DNA of 64,000 bases from positions 6,820,001 through 6,884,000 of the forward strand of contig NZ_CP064686.1 of assembly GCF_023100905.1 (NCBI RefSeq), in the 5' to 3' direction. The stretch comes from Bradyrhizobium sp. 4. GTDB lineage: Bacteria > Pseudomonadota > Alphaproteobacteria > Rhizobiales > Xanthobacteraceae. The translations under genes were made by a program, and so were the position numbers. Within the stretch, counting starts at the first letter, position 1. Every line of letters begins with the position of its first letter. The notes under the pieces are model-generated. The model had not been told where the DNA came from and ran no database searches. It saw only the letters and a list, made by a program, of their open reading frames with translations. Of the stretch, positions 54,381 through 62,007 are shown piece by piece.

Positions 54381-55943
54381 TCACACCGGCTTCAGCGAGG
54401 CCAGCGCGTTCTCCAGCAGCGAGCGCACCCGCGCTGCGTCGCCGGATTTCACCACCGCGGGGTCGAGATAGAGCTCCAGCCCGGGGGCACGCTCGGTAAT
54501 GATGCCGCTTGTCTCCACTGAAGCGTCGTTCAGCGCATCCACGGAGTACGGAATCACTTCGCGGCTGATGCCTTTCATCGTGATCGCGGGCAGCGCGTGG
54601 GCGCGGACGATGTCGCTGACCAGCGCAAAGGTTTCATAGCTCAGCACGATGCCGCCGGGCTCGGCGATCGATTGCAGGCGCGCGGCGAGGTTCGCCTCCG
54701 CACCGATGATGGTGTAGTCCATGCGATCGCTGCTGCCGAAATTGCCGACATTGCAATAGCCGGAATTGATGCCCATGCGCGCCTTGAACGGCAGCTCGAT
54801 GCCGGAGGCGCGCCATTTCGCATTGAGCTCGGTGAGGCGGTGCTGCATGCGCCAGGCCATCTGGAGGCAGGCCTGGGCGTCGGCGCGGTCGCCCTTGGTC
54901 TCGGGATCGCCGAAGAAGATCAGCATGGCATCGCCGATGAACTTGTCGATGGTGCCGCCAAATTCGTGGGCGACCCCCGACATCTCGGTGAAATACTCGT
55001 TGAGAAGCTGGGTCAGCAACTCCGGCTGGAGCCGCTCCGCCGTCGCGGTGAAGTTCTGGATGTCCGAGAAGAAGATGGTGAGCTTCTTGCGTTCGGTGTG
55101 GATGGTGACGTCCTTCTGGCCAGAGAAGATGCTTCGGTAGACCTGCGGCGGAATGTAACGCGAGATCTTCATCGAGAGCGAAGCCAGGAAGTCGTTGGCG
55201 GATTCGAGCTCCCTGTTCATGCCCTTGATGCGGCTCGCCTGGCGGCGCTGCAGCGAGAGAAACGACAAGCCGCTGCCGGCCGCGATCAGGAAATAGGCCA
55301 AGAGGAATTTGAACGAGAAGATGTTGGCGGCGATCGGCTGGGCGATGATCACCTCCTGGATGCCCCTGACGTCACCCACCTTCCAGTCCTTCTTCGGACT
55401 TTCGGGGTGGCTGTTGTGGCAGCTGACGCAGGCCGGGCCCATCGTCACCGGAGCGATCAAGCGGACCTTGTCGTTGAACAGCGACGTCTCGGTCTCGACG
55501 ATCTTCTGCTCGGGATCGTTGCGAAGCGATTCGAGCGCATCCTTCTCGAACTTGTCGAGCTGGTGCGGGGCGCGATTCTGGAACGGGAAGTCCGAGACGA
55601 AACGGTAGGTGATGTTTTCCTGCTGCGCGCCGATTACCCGCCCGAGCTCCAGCGACAGCGTGGCCGGGATCGGGACCCCGCCGGGGACGGATTCGTAGTT
55701 GTGAACCACCCTGGTCGTGCCGTTCGGATTGGCGATGATGCGCCCGACCACGTTGGTCGCGTAATAGCTGCGCACGCTCGTGATCACCGAATTCAGGTCG
55801 ATCGCCTGCCGGCGCAGCGCGGTCTTGCTGAGTTCGGTCAGGTCCAGCCACACTGCGAGCGGCAAAGCGAGCAGGAGGAAGGCGACCGCGGCACCGGTCA
55901 GGATGCCACTCTTGCGCTGTTCTTCGGAGATCTCTTGCTTCAC
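54381..55943 (-). CDS. Membrane adenylate cyclase with DUF3365 heme-type sensor domain
   Basis: Class III cyclase, 520 residues from GTG 55943 (GGAG 8 nt upstream; the open frame upstream looks non-coding). Order: membrane segment (about 15-33), periplasmic DUF3365/Tll0287-like domain with one c-type heme motif (PACVSCHNSH, followed by GDVRGIQEVIIAQP), membrane segment (about 205-225), coiled linker, then the cyclase domain: metal Asp in FFSDIQNFT, FIGDAMLIFFGD with base-selecting Lys in IDKFIGD, Asp in RMDYTIIGAEANLAARL with Asn/Arg for catalysis. The Lys/Asp pair indicates ATP as substrate. It likely makes cAMP in response to redox state, oxygen or a gas bound to heme. Divergent from the enolase-superfamily gene. 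Confidence 0.92.
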   Translation of the reverse strand: MKQEISEEQRKSGILTGAAVAFLLLALPLAVWLDLTELSKTALRRQAIDLNSVITSVRSYYATNVVGRIIANPNGTTRVVHNYESVPGGVPIPATLSLELGRVIGAQQENITYRFVSDFPFQNRAPHQLDKFEKDALESLRNDPEQKIVETETSLFNDKVRLIAPVTMGPACVSCHNSHPESPKKDWKVGDVRGIQEVIIAQPIAANIFSFKFLLAYFLIAAGSGLSFLSLQRRQASRIKGMNRELESANDFLASLSMKISRYIPPQVYRSIFSGQKDVTIHTERKKLTIFFSDIQNFTATAERLQPELLTQLLNEYFTEMSGVAHEFGGTIDKFIGDAMLIFFGDPETKGDRADAQACLQMAWRMQHRLTELNAKWRASGIELPFKARMGINSGYCNVGNFGSSDRMDYTIIGAEANLAARLQSIAEPGGIVLSYETFALVSDIVRAHALPAITMKGISREVIPYSVDALNDASVETSGIITERAPGLELYLDPAVVKSGDAARVRSLLENALASLKPV

Positions 55944-56119
55944 TCTTTGGCTCCGTGATGAGCGTTCTTGTCTCGAACTCGGGGGATGCGGAACAGAGCC
56001 AATAAACGCGCTCCCGCGCAACCCCATTTTATGGTGGTCACGCCAAGCGGCTTTTCGTTTCATGGCGAATGTTTAAGATCGGCATTAATCTGCATTCACT
56101 CCACCGGGAGATCCCTCAA

Positions 56120-57211
56120 ATGACCGAGACCATCCGTATCAAGCGCTTCAATGCGCGCCCCGTGATCGTGCCGATGAACCTCCCGCTCAAAACCTCGACC
56201 GGAGCGGTCGCAAAGGCGCCTCTGGTGCTGATCGACTGCGAGACCGACCTGGGCGTGCGGGGGCACGCCTATCTGTTCTCGATCACACCATCGGCCTTGA
56301 AGCCGTTGACGGCGATGGTCGCGGAAATGTCGGAGCTGCTTGCGGGCGACGAGCTGCTACCGTTCGAGATCGAGCGCAAGCTGACCCAGCGCTTCACCCT
56401 GCTGGGGCTCGCCGGCCTGCAGCGGCTGGCACAATCCGGCATCGACATGGCGGCATGGGACGCACTGGCGCGCGCACGCGGCCTTCCGCTAGCGCGGCTG
56501 CTCGGCGGCGCGCCGAGACCGGTCAGGGCCTACAATTCGAAGGGGCTCGGCATCATGCCGGCGGGTGCCGCGGTGGAGGAAGCCCACAAGCTGCTGGCCG
56601 AGGGCTTTCAGGCCGCAAAGATCCGCGTCGGCCGTCCCGATGCACGGGAAGACCTGAAGGTGGTGCGCGCGGTGCGCAAGGCCGTCGGCGACGACGTGAC
56701 GCTGATGTGCGACTACAATCAGGCGCTGACGGTCAGCGAGGCCATCCGCCGCGGCGAGATGCTCGACGATGAGGGGCTCACCTGGATCGAGGAGCCGATC
56801 CGTCACGACGATTATGAGGGTAACGCCCGCATCGCGGATGCGCTGCGCACGCCGGTCCAGATCGGCGAGAATTTCGACAGCGCCTTCGCGATGCAGACCG
56901 CGCTCTCAGCGGAAGCCTGCGACTACGTGATGCCCGACGTGCAGCGCATCGGCGGTGTCACCGGCTGGCTGCGCGCCGCCGCGCTGGCGCATGCCGCCGG
57001 CATCGAGATGTCGACGCATCTGTTCTCGGAAGTCAGCGCGCATCTGCTCTGCGTAACGCCCACCGCGCACTGGCTGGAATATGTCGATTGGGCCGACGCG
57101 GTGCTGGCGACGCGGCTGATCATCAAGGACGGCTTTGCCCTGCCGAACGAGGAGCCCGGCAACGGGATCGCGTGGGACGAGGCTGCGGTGAAGAAGTATC
57201 TGGTCGAATAG
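56120..57211 (+). CDS. Mandelate racemase / muconate lactonizing enzyme family protein
   Basis: Enolase-superfamily enzyme, 363 residues from ATG 56120 (GGGAGA upstream). Capping domain at the N-terminus, then barrel residues of the mandelate racemase subgroup: FQAAKIRVGRPD (Lys, with Arg at the third position of KxK), metal Asp in LMCDYNQ, Glu in WIEEPI, Glu in QIGENF, and base His in EMSTHLFSEVS. Abstracts the alpha-proton of a carboxylate substrate. No catabolic neighbours, so the acid (mandelate-like, sugar acid or other) is unknown. Confidence 0.92.
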   Translation: MTETIRIKRFNARPVIVPMNLPLKTSTGAVAKAPLVLIDCETDLGVRGHAYLFSITPSALKPLTAMVAEMSELLAGDELLPFEIERKLTQRFTLLGLAGLQRLAQSGIDMAAWDALARARGLPLARLLGGAPRPVRAYNSKGLGIMPAGAAVEEAHKLLAEGFQAAKIRVGRPDAREDLKVVRAVRKAVGDDVTLMCDYNQALTVSEAIRRGEMLDDEGLTWIEEPIRHDDYEGNARIADALRTPVQIGENFDSAFAMQTALSAEACDYVMPDVQRIGGVTGWLRAAALAHAAGIEMSTHLFSEVSAHLLCVTPTAHWLEYVDWADAVLATRLIIKDGFALPNEEPGNGIAWDEAAVKKYLVE

Positions 57212-57279
57212 GCCCCTTTCGTCGCGGCGCATCACATCGCGGACTTCGGAACCTGACGATCACCGAGCAAACATGCCAT

Positions 57280-57702
57280 CTACGACCGAACAGCGGCAAT
57301 CATACTCAGCTCGACCGGTGCGCCCCGCGGCAACTCGGCGACGCCAACAGATGTACGCGTATGACGACCGCGATCACCTAGGCGTTCGATCAGCCGGTCG
57401 GAGGCGCCGTTCATGACTTGCGATTGCTGCGTAAATCCAGGCGCCGAGGCGATGTATCCAACGAGCTGCAAGACCTGGACGATCTTGTCCTCTCCGCCTG
57501 TTGCGTGGTTGATGGCCGAAATGCAGAGATCAGCGCAGAGTGCAGCAGCTTTCTGTGCTGCGGCGACATCGACACCTGCGCCGACTTTGCCTGAGTACAG
57601 CAGGTCTTCGCCGCGACGCGGCAGCTGACCACTGACATACGCAATTTCACCATGGATGATCACCGGCAGGTAGTTGCCGCCGGGCTTGTTCACGCTGCTC
57701 AT
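57280..57702 (-). CDS. RidA family protein (reactive intermediate/imine deaminase)
   Basis: 140 residues from ATG 57702. RidA/YjgF fold: LPVIIHGEIAYVSGQLPR, VGAGVDVAAAQKAAALCADL, and the C-terminal RTSVGVAELPRGAPVELSMI with the substrate-binding Arg in LPRGAPVE. Family members hydrolyse enamine/imine intermediates released by PLP enzymes, or deaminate related compounds. The gene stands alone between the MR/MLE gene (convergent) and small secreted genes. Confidence 0.9.
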   Translation of the reverse strand: MSSVNKPGGNYLPVIIHGEIAYVSGQLPRRGEDLLYSGKVGAGVDVAAAQKAAALCADLCISAINHATGGEDKIVQVLQLVGYIASAPGFTQQSQVMNGASDRLIERLGDRGRHTRTSVGVAELPRGAPVELSMIAAVRS

Positions 57703-57919
57703 TTCGGTAACCTGCCTTTTTTCCACATCCGCGGTGAGCGATACAGTTTCGCCGAATGCCAGGTTCGCCGCCGCGAAGGATCGGACAATGGCAGGCGGCG
57801 AGTCACGGATCAAGGCTGCGCCAGGCGGCACGTTCGGGCCAGCACCAAGCCGCTATCCGACCGGATTGAAGGACCTGCTGCGCGGGCCGAAGGAGGCGTC
57901 CCCCTGAGAGGCGCCCGCG
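57703..57919. other. Intergenic region without a recognised gene
   Basis: Lies between the ridA-like start and the next gene's stop on the same strand. Open frames cross it on both strands but none shows a family, good start signal or signal peptide. Should contain the ridA-like promoter. Confidence 0.35.
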
Positions 57920-58162
57920 TTACCACGTCTCCGCGCCCGGAATCTTCCTTCGTACCGCCATGCGCTGGATCCATATGCAGCGACGCACGGATCTGTTGGA
58001 GCGGCCGACCGCCGAGATCCCCTCGCCGGCCTGAAGCAACGGCGCCACGTTTTCGCGCAGCACACGACAGCGCTGGAGCTCGGCCTGCCAGTCGATGGCG
58101 GCTGCGTCGGCCCGCGACGCAATCAGCGACAATACAGCTAGGGCAAGACAGCCCGTTCGCAT
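57920..58162 (-). CDS. Small exported protein, 80 aa
   Basis: ATG at 58162 with AAGGA about 9 nt upstream. N-terminal signal peptide (MRTGCLALAVLSLIASRADA), mature part of about 60 residues that is basic and has two Cys (LQRCRVLREN, RRCIWIQRM). The spacing to the upstream hydrolase gene is 14 nt, so the two are likely cotranscribed. No family recognised. Confidence 0.6.
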   Translation of the reverse strand: MRTGCLALAVLSLIASRADAAAIDWQAELQRCRVLRENVAPLLQAGEGISAVGRSNRSVRRCIWIQRMAVRRKIPGAETW

Positions 58163-58176
58163 GGGTCGGAGTTCCT

Positions 58177-58650
58177 TCACCGTGATCCGCCCGGATCGCG
58201 CCGGTAGCGGAAGTCGCAATGCGGAGCGCCTTGCATGATGGTCTGCGTTCGCGTCAGCGCGACGTCGGGGCCGAAACCTTCGGCGGTCGCAAAGTCGGCG
58301 GTGCAGACCAGGAGAAAGCCGAGCTTGGGCTCGCCCAGCGCCTTGTAGAACTCGGCATAGGCGCATCGCTTCACATCAAGCGCGAAGACGTCCTCGGTCT
58401 GCTCGACAATATTGTAAGCGAGCGCGTCGTCACGGGCATAGGTCTGGAAGGCGGAGGACACCGCCTTGCCGAGATTGTTCTCGTTCTTGGCTTTCCAGAA
58501 TTCCTCGCCGAAACCGCGATAGAGATCGCCGAGCGCCTTGCGCACCAGCGCATTGGCATGCGTCTCGCCGAGCTCGGCCTGGAGCGCCTTGACCAAGGGC
58601 ACCAACACCTGCGCCTGGATTCTGACCTGTTCGAGCACGGAAATGCTCAT
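58177..58650 (-). CDS. L-2-amino-thiazoline-4-carboxylic acid hydrolase family protein
   Basis: 157 residues from ATG 58650. Matches by eye the ATC hydrolase family, whose characterised members convert L-2-aminothiazoline-4-carboxylate to N-carbamoyl-L-cysteine or related product: N-terminal helical part (QAELGETHANALVRKALGDL), Cys in DVKRCAYAEFYKALGEP and LLVCTADFATAEGFGPDV near the C-terminus. Many homologues in proteobacteria have unknown substrates. Upstream of the small exported protein gene, same strand. Confidence 0.75.
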   Translation of the reverse strand: MSISVLEQVRIQAQVLVPLVKALQAELGETHANALVRKALGDLYRGFGEEFWKAKNENNLGKAVSSAFQTYARDDALAYNIVEQTEDVFALDVKRCAYAEFYKALGEPKLGFLLVCTADFATAEGFGPDVALTRTQTIMQGAPHCDFRYRRDPGGSR

Positions 58651-58768
58651 GGCAAACTCACGTCGCGGACCAAGAGGATCATAGATCCTATGGGTGACGG
58701 GTAGCGATAACCCACTCCCCCAGAGGATCACGGACTGCAGCAATCATAGCCGCGAATAGCACGATTTG

Positions 58769-59305
58769 CTAACTTTCCGCGGGATAAACCAAGCGGCCGT
58801 CAGCCATCATGTGCGCCGCCGGATTCATCTCGGCCAGTTTGACCTCCCCGGGTCCCGTAATGTGAAACACGCTCTCGCCGCCGGCGAGCAGGTAATCGGT
58901 GATGATCCGCCGGTGGCAGCGCCACCATACCGTCTCGGCACACATGATGGCGCATCGCTGCGCCTGCCCGAGTTCGCGCAGATGCGCGAGCCCCTCGCGA
59001 AAGCTCTCGCTCACCGCATAGTCGGCATAGTTGTGAAAGCTGTCGTTCTGCCAGAAAGCATTGGTCTCGCGCGGTATCTCCCGCTTGCGGCTGCGCAGGC
59101 CGCCGAGCGAGGCGATATGCTCATAGTCGACCGAAACGGCCCCGAGTGCTTGCGACAGGGCCTCGCGATTGTATTGGGGATTGGTGCGCGAGCGGGGCAC
59201 GGTGCGGACGTCGACGAGATGCGTGACGGACACGCTCTGCAACAGGACAACGAATTCACCGATTGGACGTGTGCCGTGGCCGATCGTGAAGAATGGGTGA
59301 GCCAT
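58769..59305 (-). CDS. DUF488 family protein
   Basis: 178 residues. DUF488 signature at both ends: FFTIGHGTRPIGEFVVLL at the N-terminus, VDVRTVPRSRTNPQYN, and CAETVWWRCHRRIITDYLL near the C-terminus, which is rich in Trp/Arg/His and resembles a nucleic-acid or metal site. The biochemical role is unknown. Six nt separate it from the upstream DUF2945 gene, indicating a two-gene operon. Confidence 0.92.
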   Translation of the reverse strand: MAHPFFTIGHGTRPIGEFVVLLQSVSVTHLVDVRTVPRSRTNPQYNREALSQALGAVSVDYEHIASLGGLRSRKREIPRETNAFWQNDSFHNYADYAVSESFREGLAHLRELGQAQRCAIMCAETVWWRCHRRIITDYLLAGGESVFHITGPGEVKLAEMNPAAHMMADGRLVYPAES

Positions 59306-59311
59306 CGCCCG

Positions 59312-59527
59312 TCAGCTCCGGAGCAAGTGCAACGCCCGGCCCTTATGCAAGGCGACGTGATCGGTCTTGTCGCTTTTGATCTCGTATTGCGGATCGTCGG
59401 GGCTGGCATGGTGGACGTAGCCCTTGTACTCGACGTCCTTGGTGTGCACGCGGAGGATGTGGCCGCGCACCCGGCCGGCCTCGGAATTCCAGCTGACATG
59501 GTCGCCACGCTTGAATACTTTCGGCAT
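59312..59527 (-). CDS. DUF2945 (Tudor-like HVA) small protein
   Basis: 71 residues: KVFKRGDHVSWNSEAGRVRG, ILRVHTKDVEYKG and YEIKSDKTDHVALHKGRALH, the pattern of DUF2945/hypervirulence-associated SH3-Tudor-like domain. Small beta-barrel of unknown function. First gene of the pair with DUF488. Confidence 0.92.
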   Translation of the reverse strand: MPKVFKRGDHVSWNSEAGRVRGHILRVHTKDVEYKGYVHHASPDDPQYEIKSDKTDHVALHKGRALHLLRS

Positions 59528-59667
59528 GGCGAACCAATGCGGGAGCGCGTCTGGACGTTCCAGGCTGCGGAGCAGAACGCCCCAGTCCGTCTACGCTCTT
59601 CGAGCTACGCCGGACACGCTTCGCCCGAGAGGTCTTGGCTGTGCCACGCGAAGCCGAAGGCGAAGCG

Positions 59668-59742
59668 TGGTGGGCGCGACAGGGATCGAACCTGTGACCC
59701 CTACCATGTCAAGGTAGTGCTCTCCCGCTGAGCTACGCGCCC
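59668..59742 (-). tRNA. tRNA-Val (GAC)
   Basis: 75-nt cloverleaf read on the minus strand: acceptor GGGCGCG/CGCGCCC, D-arm TAGCTCAGCGGGAGAGCA, anticodon stem CTACC-TTGACAT-GGTAG with GAC anticodon, T-arm CAGGTTCGATCCCTG, discriminator A and encoded CCA. No intron. Confidence 0.97.
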
Positions 59743-59816
59743 TAGATGTCGTCTAGATCGGGTCGGGTCCCTATAACGGCTCAGGGGAGCCGGTGCAAGG
59801 ACGGAAGGGGGCCGAT

Positions 59817-60176
59817 TTAGGCCGCCAGCATCTTGTTCACTTCGCTGACCAATTCGCGCAAATGCACGGGCTTGGACAGCACCTTGGCGTTCTTGGGGGC
59901 GTCCGAATCCGAGTTCAGGGCGACCGCGGCGAAGCCGGTGATGAACATGATCTTGATGTCGGGGTCGAGTTCCGAGGCCCGGCGGGCGAGCTCGATGCCG
60001 TCCATCTCCGGCATCACGATGTCGGTGAGCAGCATCTCGAACGGCTCTTCCCGCAGCCGCTGATAGGCGGCCATGCCGTTATCGTGGGACGAGACCTGAA
60101 AACCGGCGTTTTCCAGCGCCTTGACCAGGAAACGGCGCATGTCGTTGTCGTCTTCGGCGAGCAGGATCTTTGGCAT
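59817..60176 (-). CDS. cpdR: Cell cycle response regulator CpdR
   Basis: Single-domain receiver, 119 residues from ATG 60176. Acidic pocket LLAEDDNDMRRF, phospho-acceptor Asp in LLTDIVMPEMDG, Thr in MFITGFAAVAL, Lys in VLSKPVHLREL. Nearly the standard CpdR sequence of Rhizobiales. In alphaproteobacteria the unphosphorylated form primes the ClpXP protease for degradation of CtrA-pathway proteins, and the ChpT phosphorelay switches it off. Divergent from the N-formylglutamate amidohydrolase gene across about 400 bp; tRNA-Val lies downstream. Confidence 0.95.
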   Translation of the reverse strand: MPKILLAEDDNDMRRFLVKALENAGFQVSSHDNGMAAYQRLREEPFEMLLTDIVMPEMDGIELARRASELDPDIKIMFITGFAAVALNSDSDAPKNAKVLSKPVHLRELVSEVNKMLAA

Positions 60177-60579
60177 GGCGGAAATGTCGAATCCCCAGAG
60201 GATATCAGCGGAGGTCACTAAGCCCGACGGAGGGTAAATTTGGGGTGAAAATCTTTACCGTCCGCAGCTCGCGCTGCCAGACTCTTGTGAACCGGAATAC
60301 GGCACGAAGCAATCGAGCCGTACCTGCCGGTCCCCACCTCGCTGCCCGCAGGGTTAAGACATGTTCCAGCGCAGATCTCATCTTTTCGCTTGGCAGGATG
60401 GTTGCGATTCCGGACAATGACGACACATAAGAGCCGCTCGATCGGCCGAATCAATGCGTTGAGGCCGGTGCTGGGCTTGTTGGATCGTGCGGCGCCAAAG
60501 GGGGCGAAGCCTGATACCAAGGGGCGAAGCCTGATTGCCAAGGGATGAAGCCTGACACCAAGGGACGAAGCCTGAGAAG
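60177..60579. other. cpdR / N-formylglutamate amidohydrolase divergent region
   Basis: No gene is visible in these 403 bp. The cpdR promoter should lie in the left half; I see no clear CtrA box (TTAA-N7-TTAA). The right end holds four short direct repeats ending at the amidohydrolase start (listed separately). Confidence 0.5.
60494..60577 (+). repeat. Four direct repeats of about 20-23 bp before the amidohydrolase start
   Basis: Units at 60494-60516, 60517-60536, 60537-60557 and 60558-60577 follow the pattern CCAAGGG(G/A)(C/T)GAAGCCTGA plus 1-2 bases. The last ends two bases before ATG 60580, so the repeats form the leader of the mRNA and supply purine-rich ribosome-binding sequence. Confidence 0.85.
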
Positions 60580-61470
60580 ATGACCCGGTTTGACGGCGAC
60601 AAGTCGCCCGCCTTCGAGATCGTTGAGCCCGCGCAATGGCGCGCGCCGATTATCTTCAACTCGCCCCATTCCGGCTCGACCTATCCGGACGAATTCCTCA
60701 GCGCCTCCAGGATCGACCTGCCGACGCTGCGGCGTTCCGAAGATTCCTTCATGGACGAGCTGATCGGCCATCTCAGCGAGCGCGGCTTTCCGACCGTGCG
60801 GGTCAACTTTCCGCGCTCCTATGTCGACGTCAATCGTGAGCCCTATGAGCTCGATCCCCGGATGTTCACCGGGCGCCTGCCGAGCTTTGCCAACACCCGC
60901 TCGATGCGGGTCGCCGGCGGGCTCGGCACCATTCCGCGCGTGGTCGGCGACGGCCAGGAGATCTATCGCGAGCGCATCCTGGTCGACGACGCGCTGGGGC
61001 GGATCGAGACGCTGTACAAGCCCTATCATCGCGCGCTGCGCCGGCTGATCAACAAGGTGCACCAGATGTTCGGCACCGTCGTGCTGGTCGACTGCCATTC
61101 GATGCCCTCGGTCGGCGTCTCCCGCGACGAGCCGCGGCGGCCCGACATCGTGATCGGCGACCGCTACGGCACGAGCTGCACGCCGCTATTGCCCGACCGG
61201 GTCGAGGAGACCATGGCCGGGCTCGGCTATTCGATCGGCCGCAACAAGCCCTATGCCGGCGGCTTCATCACCGAGCATTACGGTAACCCGGCCAGCGGCC
61301 TCCACGCCGTGCAGCTCGAGCTCAACCGCGCGATCTACATGGACGAGCGGCGGCGCGAGCGCAGTCCGCGCTTTGCGCAAGTGGCGTCGGACTTCGGCGT
61401 GCTCGCCGACGTGCTGGCGACCACGGTCCCGTTCGGCGATCTCGGCCCGTTCCAGGCCGCGGCGGAATAA
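60580..61470 (+). CDS. N-formylglutamate amidohydrolase
   Basis: Zinc-dependent hydrolase of the FGase family, 296 residues: IIFNSPHSGSTYPDEF, YVDVNREPYELDPRMF, VVLVDCHSMPS (metal His), GFITEHYGNPASGLHAVQLE and RAIYMDERRRE. It would release formate from N-formyl-glutamate, the end of one histidine route, though no hut genes lie near, so it may deformylate other N-formyl amino acids. Paired with divergent cpdR, an arrangement I associate with Rhizobiales. Confidence 0.93.
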   Translation: MTRFDGDKSPAFEIVEPAQWRAPIIFNSPHSGSTYPDEFLSASRIDLPTLRRSEDSFMDELIGHLSERGFPTVRVNFPRSYVDVNREPYELDPRMFTGRLPSFANTRSMRVAGGLGTIPRVVGDGQEIYRERILVDDALGRIETLYKPYHRALRRLINKVHQMFGTVVLVDCHSMPSVGVSRDEPRRPDIVIGDRYGTSCTPLLPDRVEETMAGLGYSIGRNKPYAGGFITEHYGNPASGLHAVQLELNRAIYMDERRRERSPRFAQVASDFGVLADVLATTVPFGDLGPFQAAAE

Positions 61471-61577
61471 GCGCGACGTTTTTCTTCGAACAATGGTGTT
61501 GGGTGCGATCAGCGCGAGCGCGTTTCGCGGCGCGCATTGAAATGAAAGCCAAGGCTTAAAGAAATGAGAGGCTGAAA

Positions 61578-61670
61578 GAAAAAAGGGCCGCTTCTAATGA
61601 AGAAGCGGCCCAAGTCTAGGGAGGAAACGCCCAAGGAGGGCAGCAGTAACGCGAAAAGCGCTACCGCACC
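61578..61670 (-). ncRNA. suhB/mmgR-type (alpha-r8) small RNA candidate
   Basis: Minus-strand transcript of about 90 nt. Promoter-like CTTGCA (61700-61705) and GCATAT (61677-61682) with a 17-bp spacer match the alphaproteobacterial sigma70 pattern CTTGAC-N17-CTATAT. First hairpin GCCC-TCCTT-GGGC (61629-61641) exposes an anti-Shine-Dalgarno loop, then a single-stranded CCTCCCT (61618-61624), then a perfect 11-bp terminator stem (61585-61611) and T6 (61579-61584). This order and the location upstream of a suhB/hisN-family gene match the conserved suhB RNA of Rhizobiales (mmgR in Sinorhizobium). Identification is from memory of that family, not a covariance search. Confidence 0.75.
61585..61611 (-). 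terminator. Rho-independent terminator of the sRNA
   Basis: GGGCCGCTTCT / AGAAGCGGCCC, 11 perfect base pairs with a 5-nt loop; followed on the minus strand by TTTTTTCTTTC. Confidence 0.9.
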
Positions 61671-61676
61671 GCAACA

Positions 61677-61705
61677 ATATGCGGCCGCGACGCACAAAGT
61701 GCAAG
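61677..61705 (-). promoter_or_regulatory. Promoter candidate of the sRNA
   Basis: On the minus strand CTTGCA, 17-bp spacer, GCATAT; predicted start about 61670. Confidence 0.5.
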
Positions 61706-62007
61706 GGCTTTCGAGCGGTTTCCCATGCAATGAGGACATAGCTCGGTTGCTTCCAGAGAAACCCGGATTCAGTTCCTTTGATAAGTAAATTCAATGGGTT
61801 GATAATCATTTGCATACCAACGAGGCAGATCCGGAACTAAGGTTTCAACTCAATGATCGATATTTGCCCAGCGGTGTCTTTGACGAGGCGAACGCTTCCC
61901 GCATCCAAAATACCAGGGTGCAAAAGCAAGACAGCGCTGCACGATCCTTCCGATTTGAGCTAGGCAGGAGTGAGCTTCACCCGACTTTCGCTTTTTGAGG
62001 ATACGCC

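Larger units (their letters stand above)
61471..62007. other. 537-bp intergenic region containing a minus-strand sRNA
   Basis: No protein gene is convincing here: open frames on the plus strand at 61597-61788 and 61810-61998 overlap the small RNA or lack start signals. Right of about 61706 I see only the hisN promoter region. Confidence 0.5.

Noticed and set aside
57652..58185. Plus-strand frame over the ridA-like start and small exported protein gene
   Set aside because: Antisense to a gene with signal peptide and Shine-Dalgarno sequence; no domain of its own.
59530..59667. Possible dispersed repeat or gene between DUF2945 and tRNA-Val
   Set aside because: Has CTTCGAGCTACGCCGGACAC-like sequence that resembles a common bradyrhizobial repeat, but no second copy in this window, so not listed as a feature.
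61597..61998. Two short plus-strand frames (63 and 62 codons) in the hisN upstream region
   Set aside because: The first lies across the sRNA and its terminator, neither has a ribosome-binding site of note, and no family is recognisable.
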